A stretch of 64,000 nt of DNA, taken from JANYCO01 sp035535995 (GTDB taxonomy: Bacteria; Bacteroidota; Bacteroidia; Cytophagales; Cytophagaceae). The stretch lies in contig DATLOZ010000020.1 in NCBI GenBank assembly GCA_035535995.1, positions 62,001 to 126,000 of the forward strand, in the 5' to 3' direction. How positions within the stretch are numbered: the first letter of the stretch is position 1; the number at the start of each line of letters is the position of its first letter. The notes beneath the pieces were generated by a model, which did no database searches, was not told the origin of the DNA, and saw nothing but the letters and a program-made list of their open reading frames with translations. Made by a program: the position numbers and the translations under genes. This document shows, in pieces, positions 1 through 9,430 of the stretch.

Positions 1-93
1 TATTTTGATAAGCCCCTTGAAGTTTTTGTTTCTCTTTGATTCAAATTTTCTTCAGAAAGTATATCTTCATTTGTAAAAAAAAGTAAAATTCTG

Positions 94-1173
94 ATGAATA
101 GAATTCTCACACTCCTCAGTGTAAGTCTGTGCTTATTTCTCGCAAGCTGCCACTCACACGAACACGAACATGAAGCCGAAACAAAGTTTTTGGTTACCAG
201 TCCACTAAAAAAAGACACGCAAGTTACCAGAGAGTATGTGTGTCAAATCCGTGCAATCCAGCACATTGAACTGCGGGCTCTGGAACGCGGTTATCTCCAA
301 AAAATTTATGTTGACGAAGGCCAGTCCGTCAAGCAAGGCCAAATGATGTTCCAGATCATGCCTTTGATTTATCAGGCAGAACTCGGAAAAGCGCAAGCAG
401 AAGCTGATTTTGCCCAGGTGGAATATCGAAATACAAAATCGCTTGCCGATAGCAACGTGGTTTCTCCAAACGAACTCGCATTGGCAAAAGCCAAGTACGA
501 TAAGGCAAAAGCCGAATTGGCACTGGCGCAAACGCACCTTGGGTTCACCGAGATCAGAGCTCCTTTCAACGGGATCATGGACCGTTTCCATGTACGGTTG
601 GGAAGCCTTGTAGACGAAGGAGATTTACTCTCTACGTTGTCTGACAACAGTGAAATGTGGGTTTACTTCAACGTACCGGAGGCAGAATACCTCGATTATA
701 AAACTCATGCAGATAATAATATCTTGAAAGTAGATCTTATTATGGCAAACCATGAACATTTCAAATATCCTGGATATGTAAGAGCGATCGAGGCTGATTT
801 CAATAACGAAATGGGTACTATTGCGTTCAGAGCTACTTTCCCTAATCCGGACAGACTGCTGAGACACGGGGAGACAGGTAATGTGGAGGTAACAGCTCCT
901 CTTAAAAATGCACTCTTAATTCCTCAGAAAGCTACTTTCGAAATTTTGGATAAGAAATATGTCTACGTAGTAGACAAAGAGAATAAACTGAAATCAAGAA
1001 AAATAGTTATTGCTGCTGAGTTGCCAGACTTATATGCGGTAAAAGAAGGTTTGCAAGAAGGTGATAAAATACTTCTGGAGGGATTGAGAATAGTGAAAGA
1101 GAACGAGAAGATCAACTACCAATTCCAGGATCCTAAAAAGGTAATCTCCAACTTAAAGTTACACGCCGAGTAA
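94..1173 (+). CDS. RND efflux periplasmic adaptor (HlyD/MFP family lipoprotein)
   Basis: Membrane-fusion subunit that links an inner-membrane RND pump to its outer-membrane channel. The N-terminus is a lipoprotein signal with a lipobox ending at Cys19 (LASC), so the mature protein is probably lipid-anchored. The Cys is followed by a His-rich stretch (HSHEHEHE, residues 20-27), unusual for a drug-efflux adaptor and possibly metal-binding, which is inference. After it come a biotinyl-lipoyl-like half, a coiled-coil hairpin (about residues 100-145) rich in Ala/Lys/Glu, the second lipoyl half (FTEIRAPFNGIMDR) and beta-barrel domains. Length 359 aa is normal. It is the first gene of a three-gene operon, with the permease 37 bp downstream. 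A TetR-type regulator is often found upstream but would lie outside the window. Confidence 0.93.
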   Translation: MNRILTLLSVSLCLFLASCHSHEHEHEAETKFLVTSPLKKDTQVTREYVCQIRAIQHIELRALERGYLQKIYVDEGQSVKQGQMMFQIMPLIYQAELGKAQAEADFAQVEYRNTKSLADSNVVSPNELALAKAKYDKAKAELALAQTHLGFTEIRAPFNGIMDRFHVRLGSLVDEGDLLSTLSDNSEMWVYFNVPEAEYLDYKTHADNNILKVDLIMANHEHFKYPGYVRAIEADFNNEMGTIAFRATFPNPDRLLRHGETGNVEVTAPLKNALLIPQKATFEILDKKYVYVVDKENKLKSRKIVIAAELPDLYAVKEGLQEGDKILLEGLRIVKENEKINYQFQDPKKVISNLKLHAE

Positions 1174-1210
1174 TTATTGATTAAAGAATTAAAATCTAAA
1201 AGGAGAGAAA

Positions 1211-4200
1211 ATGTTTCAAAGATTTATTCATAGGCCGGTATTCGCAATTGTGATTTCCCTGGTTTTGGTTTTCGTTGGTACTCTATCCATGAATACCTTA
1301 CCTAAGTCACAGTTCCCTGAAATTGCGCCGCCCATGGTAGTGGTATATGCCTCTTACCCTGGTGCAAGTTCTACAGTACTCACCAACTCTGTACTTATCC
1401 CTTTGGAGCAGGCCATCAACGGTGTGCCAGGGATGAAATATATGTTCTCTACTGCAGCCAGCTCTGGTGAAGCGAACATTCAGATTGTATTTAACATGGG
1501 AGAAGATCCCAACCAGGCGCTTGTAAACATCCAGAACCGTATCGAGCAAATGAAGATGAGGCTCCCACCTCTTGTACAGCTCGAAGGTATTGTTGTACAG
1601 CGTTTGCTTCCATCGATGTTGATGTATGTAAACCTTTACAGTAAGGATACACTCAATGCCGACATGAAATTTATCTTCAACTATGCCTATATCAACATGC
1701 TCCCGGAGCTGCAAAGGATTAATGGTATAGGTTTGGCAAGGATCCTCGGTAGCCGTCAGTACGCGATGCGTGTGTGGCTGAACCCGGATCGTATGCGTGC
1801 TTATAACGTCAACTCCGATGAAGTGATGAAGATGATGGACGAACAAAGTGTGATTGGTTCTCCAGGTCGTTTGGGTAGAGCGGATAGTAAACGTTCGGAA
1901 GCGATTGAATACGTGTTGACTTATCAAGGCCGTTTCAGCGATGTCGAACAATATCGAAATATCATTATCAAAGCTACTCCTAACGGAGAAGTTTTGCGCC
2001 TGAGAGATATTGCAGAAGTAGAGCTGGGTAGTGAGTACTACGATATTTATTCCGATAAAGACGGATATCCTTCCGCAGCGCTTATGCTCAACCAGACATA
2101 CGGTAGTAATGCAAGCGATGTGATCGGAAGGGTGAAAACAAAACTCAAAGAACTTGAAAAGAACTTCCCTCCGGGAATGGAATACGAGATCAGCTACGAC
2201 GTTTCCAGCTTCCTTGACGCTTCCATCGACGAAGTAATTCACACCCTGCGGGATGCCTTTATCCTCGTGGCCTTGGTGGTATTCCTATTCCTCGGTGACT
2301 GGCGTTCTACCCTTATTCCAACACTTGCAGTACCAGTATCCCTGATCGGTGCATTCTTCGTGATGCAGGCATTCGGACTTTCTATTAACCTCATTACGCT
2401 CTTTGCCCTTGTACTTGCGATCGGTATCGTGGTGGATGATGCGATTGTGGTAGTGGAAGCCGTGCACGCTAAAATGGAAGAAGAACATCTCTCGCCCTAT
2501 AATGCGGTGAGAAAGGTACTCGGAGAGATCAGCGGTGCGGTAATCGCGATCACCTTGCTGATGACCTCAGTATTCGTACCAGTAGCATTCATGACTGGTC
2601 CGGTGGGTATCTTCTATCGCCAGTTCTCTATTACCATGGCGTCTTCCATCGTACTCTCCGGTATTGTGGCCCTTACGCTTACACCCGTATTGTGTGCGAT
2701 CATTCTGAAAAATACACATGGTGCAAACGCAGTGCCTAAGAAGAAAACATTCCTGAACCGTTTCATGGATGGATTCAACAGAGGATTTGAAAAACTTACC
2801 AATGTATATGTAGGCCTGTTGAAAAGGATTGTACATAGAAGGTTGGTTACGATAGGTATGCTTATAATATTCGTACTGGGTATTTTAGGAATCACCAGCG
2901 ATCTTCCTTCTGGTTTCGTTCCTGCAGAAGACCAGGGTATGATCTATGTGGTAATCCAGACACCTCCTGGTTCTACGCTTGAAAGAACTTATGATGTCAG
3001 CCGTCAATTGCAAAGGATAGCAAAGAAGATCGAGGGTATTGAATCTGTTTCTACACTTGCTGGTTATGAAATCCTGACACAGGGACGTGGATCCAACTCT
3101 GGTACTACTCTGATTAACCTGAAGCCTTGGCATGAACGGGAACACACCGTTCGTGAGATCATCGAAGAGCTGGAAGAGAAAGTCAAAGATATTCCTGGTG
3201 CAGCGATCGAATTCTTCGACCCGCCAGCAGTACCTGGTTATGGTGCAGCAGGAGGTATCGCCCTTCAGTTATTGGATAAAAATAACACTGTTGATTACAA
3301 CAGACTAGGAGAGATCACAGAAGATTTCATGGCCAAGCTGGAAAAAAGAAAAGAGATTACTTCTTTGTTTACTTTCTACCGGACAGATTATCCTCAATAC
3401 GAATTGGTGATCGACAACCAACAAGCGATGCAGAAAGGTGTTTCTATTGGTAAAGCAATGGAGAACCTCTCCCTGATGATTGGTAGTACGTACGACATTG
3501 GTTTTATCAAGTTCGGTCGTTTCTTTAAAGTGTTCGTGCAAGCTTCCCCTGAATTCAGAAAACTTCCTACGGACATTCTGAACCTGTATGTGAAAAACGA
3601 ATACGGTGAAATGGTGCCTTATTCTTCTTTCATGTCTATTAAAAAGACTCAAGGTATTTACGAGATCAACCGTTACAATATGTATACAACTTCTTCTATT
3701 CGATGCGCTCCTGCTGTAGGATACAGCTCGGGTGAAGCGATCGAAACGATCAAGGAAATAGCGAAGACATTACCGAAAGGATATGACATCGACTGGGCAG
3801 GTCTTCAGAAAGATGAGGTAGCCCGTGGAAATGAAGCGGTCTACATTTTCCTTGTCGTGTTGATGTTCGTATACTTCGTACTTGCGGCACAATATGAAAG
3901 TTTCATCCTTCCATTTGCTGTAGTGCTATCACTTCCTGCAGGGGTTTTCGGATCTTTCATGATGTTGAAGATAATGGGACTTGCAAACGATATTTATGCA
4001 CAGGTAGGACTTGTCATGCTCGTAGGTCTCTTGGGTAAAAACGCCGTGTTGATCGTAGAGTTTGCCGTACAGAAACACCACGAAGGTGCCAGCGTACTCG
4101 ACGCTGCGATCGAAGGCGCAAGGGTACGTTTCCGTCCGATCCTGATGACTTCCTTTGCCTTCGTAGCAGGATTGATCCCACTCGTAATCGCCCATGGCCC

Positions 4201-4390
4201 TGGTGCTATTGGTAACCGTACGATTGGTTCCTCTGCACTCGGAGGTATGCTATTCGGAACTATATTCGGGGTAATAATTGTCCCTGGACTATATTATATC
4301 TTTGGCAAAATAGCTGAAGGAAGACATCTCATCAGAGATGAACATGAGACTCCATTAACCGAAGAACACGACCAAAATCATCATGCTTAA
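1211..4390 (+). CDS. RND multidrug efflux permease (HAE1/AcrB family)
   Basis: Proton-driven inner-membrane pump of 1059 aa, the usual length for the AcrB family. It has 12 expected membrane segments and two large periplasmic loops. The proton-relay Asp pair is present in TM4 (GIVVDDAIVVVEAV, near residue 405) and the essential Lys in TM10 (GLLGKNAVLIVEFA). The start is supported by a clear ribosome-binding site (aggag, 6-7 bases upstream), one of the few strong ones in the window. The outer membrane factor gene overlaps its 3' end by 8 bp, which suggests translational coupling. Substrates cannot be predicted. The HAE1-like motifs favour hydrophobic drugs, detergents or bile-type compounds rather than metals. 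Confidence 0.96.
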   Translation: MFQRFIHRPVFAIVISLVLVFVGTLSMNTLPKSQFPEIAPPMVVVYASYPGASSTVLTNSVLIPLEQAINGVPGMKYMFSTAASSGEANIQIVFNMGEDPNQALVNIQNRIEQMKMRLPPLVQLEGIVVQRLLPSMLMYVNLYSKDTLNADMKFIFNYAYINMLPELQRINGIGLARILGSRQYAMRVWLNPDRMRAYNVNSDEVMKMMDEQSVIGSPGRLGRADSKRSEAIEYVLTYQGRFSDVEQYRNIIIKATPNGEVLRLRDIAEVELGSEYYDIYSDKDGYPSAALMLNQTYGSNASDVIGRVKTKLKELEKNFPPGMEYEISYDVSSFLDASIDEVIHTLRDAFILVALVVFLFLGDWRSTLIPTLAVPVSLIGAFFVMQAFGLSINLITLFALVLAIGIVVDDAIVVVEAVHAKMEEEHLSPYNAVRKVLGEISGAVIAITLLMTSVFVPVAFMTGPVGIFYRQFSITMASSIVLSGIVALTLTPVLCAIILKNTHGANAVPKKKTFLNRFMDGFNRGFEKLTNVYVGLLKRIVHRRLVTIGMLIIFVLGILGITSDLPSGFVPAEDQGMIYVVIQTPPGSTLERTYDVSRQLQRIAKKIEGIESVSTLAGYEILTQGRGSNSGTTLINLKPWHEREHTVREIIEELEEKVKDIPGAAIEFFDPPAVPGYGAAGGIALQLLDKNNTVDYNRLGEITEDFMAKLEKRKEITSLFTFYRTDYPQYELVIDNQQAMQKGVSIGKAMENLSLMIGSTYDIGFIKFGRFFKVFVQASPEFRKLPTDILNLYVKNEYGEMVPYSSFMSIKKTQGIYEINRYNMYTTSSIRCAPAVGYSSGEAIETIKEIAKTLPKGYDIDWAGLQKDEVARGNEAVYIFLVVLMFVYFVLAAQYESFILPFAVVLSLPAGVFGSFMMLKIMGLANDIYAQVGLVMLVGLLGKNAVLIVEFAVQKHHEGASVLDAAIEGARVRFRPILMTSFAFVAGLIPLVIAHGPGAIGNRTIGSSALGGMLFGTIFGVIIVPGLYYIFGKIAEGRHLIRDEHETPLTEEHDQNHHA

Positions 4391-5819
4391 AAACAGAATA
4401 ATTGGAACACTAGGGATAATAGGAATTTCCCTAGTGTATACAGCTTGCAGTGTACCACAGCTAGGTCGTAAAACCGAAAATAAAAATACTCCTGCAAACT
4501 TTAACAATACAAATGCACAGGATACAGCGAATACTGGAAAAATAAAATGGGACCAGTTTTTTAAAGATGCTAATCTGAATGAATTGATTAAAACTGCGTT
4601 GGACAACAACCAGGAGCTGAACATCCTCATCCAGGAAATCAATGTTGCTCAATTCGAAGTAAGAAATAGAAAAAGCCAATACTTGCCTTTCTTAGGAGTA
4701 GGCCCGGGAGTAGGAGTGGAGCGACAAGGCCGCTATACAAGAGATGGTGCCGTTGATGCCAATGTACCGATCAGACCGGGACAAGCAATTCCTGATCCTC
4801 TGCCGAATTATTATCTCGGAGCTAATCTATATTGGGAAGTCGATATCTGGAAAAAGTTGCGTAATTCGAAAAAAGCTGCTTACCTAAGATACCTTTCTAC
4901 TAGAGACGGCAGAAATTATGCTCAAACAAGATTGATCGCCGAAATTGCCAATTCATATTATGAATTGATGGCTCTAGACAATCAGTTGACAATCCTGAGA
5001 CAAAATATCCAGATCCAACAAAATGCGTTGCAGATCGTGAGGATGGAAAAAGTCAATGCGAGAGTTACAGAATTGGCAGTGCGAAGATTTGAAGCAGAAG
5101 TACTCAAAAATCAAAGCCGCCAGTATTATATCGCGCAGCAGATCATCATGACAGAAAACAGGATCAACTTCCTGGTTGGTAGATTCCCTCAACCTGTGAC
5201 GAGAAATTCTCAAAATTTCACTGAGCTGATACCAGAGGTAATGAAGTCAGGTGTTCCTTCGCAATTGTTAGACAACCGTCCGGATATCTTGCAAGCCACG
5301 AAACAACTGGAAGCTAGCAAAGTGGACGTGAAAGCAGCGAGAGCACAATTCTACCCTTCGCTGATCATTTCTGCCGGTGCAGGATATGAAGCTTTCAATC
5401 CTAGATTTTTATTCAACACTCCACAATCTGTTTTGTACTCTGCTGCAGGACAACTGATGATGCCGTTGATCAACAGAAATGCGATCAAGGCTAGTTACTA
5501 CTCTGCAAATTCAAGACAGATCCAGGCGGTGTATAATTATGAGCGTACAATTTTAAATGCGCATATTCAAGTAGCAAACCAATTGTCAAATATTTCTAAC
5601 CTGGAAAAAAGTTATGATCTGAAATCACAACAGGTGAGAACGCTCACCGAGTCGATTGACATTTCTACAGGCCTCTTCAAATCAGCAAGAGCCGACTATA
5701 TGGAAGTATTATTAACTCAACGCGATGCGTTAGAAGCAAGATTTGATTTGATCGAGATCAAGCAGCAGCAGATGAGTGCTATGGTAAATGTTTATCAAGC
5801 ATTAGGCGGCGGCTGGTAA
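4383..5819 (+). CDS. Outer membrane efflux factor (TolC/NodT family lipoprotein)
   Basis: Outer-membrane channel completing the tripartite RND pump. The N-terminus is a lipoprotein signal with Cys22 in YTACS. Two repeated helical halves typical of outer membrane factors follow, with the conserved NRPD motif (LLDNRPDILQATKQLEASKVDVKAA region, about residues 296-320) and a second-half ALxNAH-like segment. Length 478 aa is standard. It overlaps the permease by 8 bp and is followed by a strong hairpin terminator, so the operon ends here. Confidence 0.94.
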   Translation: MLKNRIIGTLGIIGISLVYTACSVPQLGRKTENKNTPANFNNTNAQDTANTGKIKWDQFFKDANLNELIKTALDNNQELNILIQEINVAQFEVRNRKSQYLPFLGVGPGVGVERQGRYTRDGAVDANVPIRPGQAIPDPLPNYYLGANLYWEVDIWKKLRNSKKAAYLRYLSTRDGRNYAQTRLIAEIANSYYELMALDNQLTILRQNIQIQQNALQIVRMEKVNARVTELAVRRFEAEVLKNQSRQYYIAQQIIMTENRINFLVGRFPQPVTRNSQNFTELIPEVMKSGVPSQLLDNRPDILQATKQLEASKVDVKAARAQFYPSLIISAGAGYEAFNPRFLFNTPQSVLYSAAGQLMMPLINRNAIKASYYSANSRQIQAVYNYERTILNAHIQVANQLSNISNLEKSYDLKSQQVRTLTESIDISTGLFKSARADYMEVLLTQRDALEARFDLIEIKQQQMSAMVNVYQALGGGW

Positions 5820-5844
5820 TAAATTTAGAATTGATTAATATAAG

Positions 5845-5876
5845 AAAACCATTTTACTGAAAAGTAAAATGGTTTT
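5845..5876 (+). terminator. Rho-independent terminator of the RND operon
   Basis: A 14-bp perfect stem (arms 5845-5858 and 5863-5876) with a GAAA tetraloop and a T-rich tail (tttttcgttttt) lies 26 bp after the outer membrane factor stop codon. Confidence 0.85.
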
Positions 5877-5966
5877 TCGTTTTTGTAAAGATTATTGGAA
5901 GAGAGAATGAAGAATAAATTTTGAGTATGATTAAACATACCCTGTAGTATATTTTTATCCAAGAGA

Positions 5967-7469
5967 TTAATATTTCACCAACGACTGATTCAACACTACT
6001 TCGCCGAATGAGTTGTATACAAGAATATAATATAAACCGGAAGGAAAATTACGAAGGGAAATAAAATTATCTTCTTTGCAAACAGCCTCTTCAATCGTCT
6101 GACCATTTGTACTGATAAGAGTATATCGGTATTCTTTAGAAACATCTGAAACAGAAAGTTGAAAATTTTCAGTAACCGGATTTGGATAAATCGCCACTTC
6201 TGAATCCATTGTAGTAGCACGAATAACAGAGTAGCGAACTTTGCCGTCAAAATCTTCTTGTTTCAAGCGGTAGTAGTTCTCCGATTTCAAAGGATCATAA
6301 TCGATGTATTCGTAGCTCAACATTCCGTTATAATTTCCTTTACCACTTATATAATCAATGTCTTTAAAGGTATGACCATCTGCGCTTCTTTGCAGCGTGT
6401 AGCCTTTGTTGTTTTCTTCCTGCAATACCTTCCACACAAGTTTTACAGATGATTTGCATTTGATCAGATCAAAGGACAAGAGCGATACCGGAAGAGAAAT
6501 ATTTTGCGCAAGATTCCAGGTACAGTCGGCGCCGTTCCCACCGTCGATTACCAGATAATAATTACCAGCAGGAAGTGTATAACCAGCATAGTTTACACCC
6601 GGTGTAATCGTGAGAGAAGTTGTAGTAGCCGGCTCCTCCTGGGCAGTGCAAGCTACATAACAAGGCCCCATGCCACCGCTTGTACAATTGCAGGCAGTAG
6701 TATACACCATCATTTGCATTGATTGCTGGCCGCCTGTGCAAGCAATATTACTCATGGTAAGTGTGTAAGGCTGCGGATCGGTGGCCAATACAGTAAAGCC
6801 AAACCACATGGAATTGTCGATCGAGTTGATCCCATTTTTATTTGGACTAGGACTGCAGCTTCCGGGAGGGGTGATCACTTCATTTTTGTTTGAAGCGCCT
6901 TTATTGCAATAATTCTTAGTAGGATCAAGTGTTTTTGCTGAGCTGCAATCGTCTTCTGCAGGAGAAGGATAGAGGTGCATTTTAATATCACAATTTGTGC
7001 TGTTATTATCGTAGATCTGCAGATAGATCTGCGTGCCGGGAGTGAAGGCAGCATTAGCGGCTACTTTTTTATTATTACAATCAGTAGCGTCGCAAAAACC
7101 ACAAAGTTTATTTTTAGTACTACCAGAGCAGCCCCCTACCACATAAGTAACGCCCAGTGCGCTCAGATCAGCGGAAGTACAGCTGCCTACAATTTCAAAT
7201 TCTACAGAAAATTTTGGAGACGTATTGCTCGGCATGATAAAAGAAACCCAATGATCCCGGTCTGGTGAACCGGTGGTACAATCTCCGCTTGGAAACGTGC
7301 TGGTAGGAGTTCCCTGGAAAGGATTGAAAGTACTCGAGGTCCACGAGCCACAAGTATTGGTCATGTCAATCGTAACAGGATTGGCACCCGCCAGCGCGCA
7401 GGTGGCATACTGGCTGAAGGCCACAGTTGAAATCAAAAGAAAGTAAAAACTAACGAATACAGTTTTCAT
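5967..7469 (-). CDS. Secreted protein with type IX secretion (Por) C-terminal sorting domain
   Basis: A 500-aa exported protein. A Sec signal peptide (MKTVFVSFYFLLISTVAFSQ) is followed by Cys-, Thr- and Ser-rich beta-type domains (about residues 20-330), with a repeat-like theme around C-x-G and NYYLVIDGG. The last 75 residues match the T9SS type A sorting signal: YPNPV, then LRNFPSGLYYILVYNSFGEVV and a terminal QSLVKY. It should be exported across the outer membrane and then retained or released on the surface. Its ligand or activity is not recognisable. Surrounding genes are unrelated and it is probably monocistronic. The even Cys content of the N-terminal part suggests disulphides. Confidence 0.85.
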   Translation of the reverse strand: MKTVFVSFYFLLISTVAFSQYATCALAGANPVTIDMTNTCGSWTSSTFNPFQGTPTSTFPSGDCTTGSPDRDHWVSFIMPSNTSPKFSVEFEIVGSCTSADLSALGVTYVVGGCSGSTKNKLCGFCDATDCNNKKVAANAAFTPGTQIYLQIYDNNSTNCDIKMHLYPSPAEDDCSSAKTLDPTKNYCNKGASNKNEVITPPGSCSPSPNKNGINSIDNSMWFGFTVLATDPQPYTLTMSNIACTGGQQSMQMMVYTTACNCTSGGMGPCYVACTAQEEPATTTSLTITPGVNYAGYTLPAGNYYLVIDGGNGADCTWNLAQNISLPVSLLSFDLIKCKSSVKLVWKVLQEENNKGYTLQRSADGHTFKDIDYISGKGNYNGMLSYEYIDYDPLKSENYYRLKQEDFDGKVRYSVIRATTMDSEVAIYPNPVTENFQLSVSDVSKEYRYTLISTNGQTIEEAVCKEDNFISLRNFPSGLYYILVYNSFGEVVLNQSLVKY

Positions 7470-7848
7470 ACAAATAACATTGGTTGCAAGTGAGCGTGTT
7501 GCTTAATTATTAGAATGGTATTTTGCTAAATGCAAAATGCCCCTGGATTTCTGGTTTTGTATTGAAGTCTGTTCGCGGCGAATTCAATGCGAACAAAAGA
7601 TTTTAGTTATTAGAGTTACTAAGGCTTATGTAAGGTCTTTTGCTGATTGTTACACTAAGGTATGCAAAAATGATTTTGTATTTGTATTATTTTTAATAAA
7701 ATTGGATAAAAATATGTTGAATTGTTTTATTTTGTTATTTTATAGGACAAAATGTTTATTTTAACACTAAAAAACAACTATAAGTACCAGGTAATTTTTC
7801 AGCTATTTCATACCATTTTATGAAGCAAATAAAAAAATAGTAAAATAA
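7470..7848. other. Intergenic spacer, no gene supported
   Basis: About 380 bp of very AT-rich DNA between two divergently transcribed genes. It contains an open frame of 75 codons at 7537-7764 on the plus strand, but with no ribosome-binding site, no recognisable motifs and biased Phe/Leu/Lys content typical of AT-rich noncoding DNA. I see no repeat or RNA structure here. Confidence 0.5.
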
Positions 7849-7895
7849 TTGTGTAGTTAAATGACTTCATATATATTTGTAGTCAAATAACTACA
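7849..7895 (+). promoter_or_regulatory. Promoter with overlapping ArsR-type operator
   Basis: A TTG at 7849-7851 and a perfect Bacteroidota -7 box (TATATTTG, 7872-7879) are separated by 20 bp. A 15-bp inverted repeat with 13 matches (arms 7852-7866 tgtagttaaatgact and 7881-7895 agtcaaataactaca) brackets the -7 box and ends two bases before the start codon. A dimeric repressor bound here would block the polymerase, so autorepression by the downstream ArsR-family protein is the simplest reading. Confidence 0.75.
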
Positions 7896-7897
7896 TA

Positions 7898-8218
7898 ATG
7901 AATCTGAGAAGAGATGTATTCCAGGCAATAGCCGACCCGACAAGAAGAGCGATCCTTTTATTGGTGGCTTCACAGGCCATGACAGCGGGCGCCATAGCCT
8001 CCAACTTTGATACGGCGAGACCTACTGTTTCAAAACACTTACAAATTCTTACCGAATGTGAATTACTGAAACAGGAGCAAACTGGCAGAGAAATTTATTA
8101 TCATCTTAATCCAAAAAAAATGAAAGAAGTAGCTGATTTCATCGAGCCCTTCCGCCAGATGTGGGAAGCGCGGTTCAACAAACTAGAAACGATCATGAAG
8201 AAATATAAACACAAATAA
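7898..8218 (+). CDS. ArsR-family winged-helix repressor (SdpR-like, no metal cysteines)
   Basis: A 106-aa DNA-binding protein with the ArsR fold. It starts with DVFQAIADPTRRAILLLV; the recognition helix lies in RPTVSKHLQILTECELL (about residues 45-62), followed by the beta wing (EQTGREIYYHLNP). It has no Cys motif of metal-sensing ArsR proteins, so it belongs to the group paired with SRPBCC/AHSA1 proteins. That partner follows 1 bp after the stop, which makes an operon. The promoter spacer carries an inverted repeat that is its likely operator. The ligand is unknown. Confidence 0.9.
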   Translation: MNLRRDVFQAIADPTRRAILLLVASQAMTAGAIASNFDTARPTVSKHLQILTECELLKQEQTGREIYYHLNPKKMKEVADFIEPFRQMWEARFNKLETIMKKYKHK

Positions 8219-8219
8219 C

Positions 8220-8696
8220 ATGGAGCAAAAAACAAAAATCAATGCTGAAAACAACAAGCAGGAAATGAGGATCACAAGAGAATTTGAATTGCCTGTGGAA
8301 TTGCTTTTCAAAGCTTATGCAGAAGCTGAACTGATAGAACAATGGATGGGAACAAAAGTGCTGAAGCTTGAAAGTAAAAAGCATGGCAGCTACCAATTTG
8401 AAACCACCGATCCGAAAGGAAATAAACATGGATTCAGCGGAGTGATCCACGAATTTATTCCAAACAAAAAGATCATTCGCACTTTTGAAATGGAAAACAC
8501 GCCCTTCGGTGTCCAGCTTGAGATCCACGAGTTTGAAAAACTTACCGACGATACCAGCAGGATCAATATGCACGTGATCTATGAATCCATAGAGAAGAGA
8601 GACCAGATCATGCAGCTGCCATTTGCGCAAGGTCTCAATATGGCACACAACCGTATTCAGGAGCTCCTAAGCAAATTAAAAGCTTCACAGAAATAA
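8220..8696 (+). CDS. SRPBCC (AHSA1-like) ligand-binding domain protein
   Basis: A 158-aa cytoplasmic START/Bet v1-like protein. After about 15 polar residues comes the family opening RITREFELPVELLFKAYAEA. It continues with the typical strand-turn pattern WMGTKVLKLESKKHGSYQFE and HGFSGVIHEFIPNKKIIRTFEM, and a long C-terminal helix (residues 115-158). Such proteins bind hydrophobic ligands in a cavity and often sit next to an ArsR-type repressor, as here (1-bp spacing). No enzymatic residues can be assigned. Confidence 0.85.
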   Translation: MEQKTKINAENNKQEMRITREFELPVELLFKAYAEAELIEQWMGTKVLKLESKKHGSYQFETTDPKGNKHGFSGVIHEFIPNKKIIRTFEMENTPFGVQLEIHEFEKLTDDTSRINMHVIYESIEKRDQIMQLPFAQGLNMAHNRIQELLSKLKASQK

Positions 8697-8775
8697 TTTC
8701 AACTAAAATAATTTATCCATATGGAGGCGTATCCGAAAAGCCAAATGAGTAGGACCAAATAAAAAAAACAGAAAA

Positions 8776-9183
8776 ATGAAAACATGGAGAATCGTTCTGA
8801 TCGTACTTCTAGTGTTGTATGGATTGGCAGCTTTAGCAGGTACAATAATCAGTTTAGCCAACCCGGCCAAACAAGCAGAGATGCAACAATTAGGAGAAAT
8901 GACAGTAGGATTGGAAAAATTAATTTTACTATCCGGAGCTATACTTGCCGGCCAGGTTTGGCTGTATTTCTCTGCTATCGCTTTACTGGCAAGGGGAATG
9001 AAAGAAGGGTATATGAATGCTGTTACCTTAGGATTTATTGAGCTGATCCAGGCGATTGTAATTATTATCGCCTTTAGCACGCACAACTTCGGAAGCCCTA
9101 CGAACTACCTGGCAATATTGAAAGGACTGATCTTGCTGGTGCCGGCCTTGATCGCGTTTAAGAAAGCAAATCCAGGAAGTTAA
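8776..9183 (+). CDS. Small four-helix membrane protein, unknown function
   Basis: A 135-aa protein with four predicted membrane segments (about residues 5-28, 47-70, 79-100 and 110-130). It follows the ArsR-SRPBCC pair by 79 bp on the same strand and is probably cotranscribed. A strong hairpin follows its stop codon. I recognise no catalytic motif. Neighbourhood suggests a role in the same membrane- or ligand-related response, which is inference only. Confidence 0.7.
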   Translation: MKTWRIVLIVLLVLYGLAALAGTIISLANPAKQAEMQQLGEMTVGLEKLILLSGAILAGQVWLYFSAIALLARGMKEGYMNAVTLGFIELIQAIVIIIAFSTHNFGSPTNYLAILKGLILLVPALIAFKKANPGS

Positions 9184-9194
9184 TCAAATACCAT

Positions 9195-9227
9195 ACTGGT
9201 GCCACCACTTAGAATGGTGGCGCCAGT
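9195..9227 (+). terminator. Strong hairpin, possible terminator or repeat copy
   Basis: A 13-bp stem (arms 9195-9207 and 9215-9227, one G:T pair) with a 7-base loop ends the ArsR-SRPBCC-membrane protein unit. There is no long T-run, so termination is less certain. The left arm sequence actggtgccaccact recurs with one change at 28874, so it may be a dispersed repeat. Confidence 0.5.
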
Positions 9228-9430
9228 TAGAATTCTATTTATTGCCGAACTGTAAGCAGAAAAATCAATTCTATAAATTTATAAATCAATTGAAGATTAA
9301 TTATCTTTAAGAGAAGGACCTTGCGCTGAAATAGAGGTTCTTTTGATGCAAGAAAGTTCATCGGACGACTGCACTTTTTTTAGGCTCGGTATTAAACGCA
9401 AGGGACGCGAGATAGATCTGAAAAATAAAA

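Noticed and set aside
1307..2242. Long open frame (311 codons) antisense to the RND permease
   Set aside because: It lies wholly inside a well-supported permease gene and its translation is rich in Cys/His/Tyr with no family motif. It is a frame shadow.
7537..7764. 75-codon frame in the spacer after the T9SS gene
   Set aside because: AT-rich noncoding composition, no ribosome-binding site and no conserved motif.
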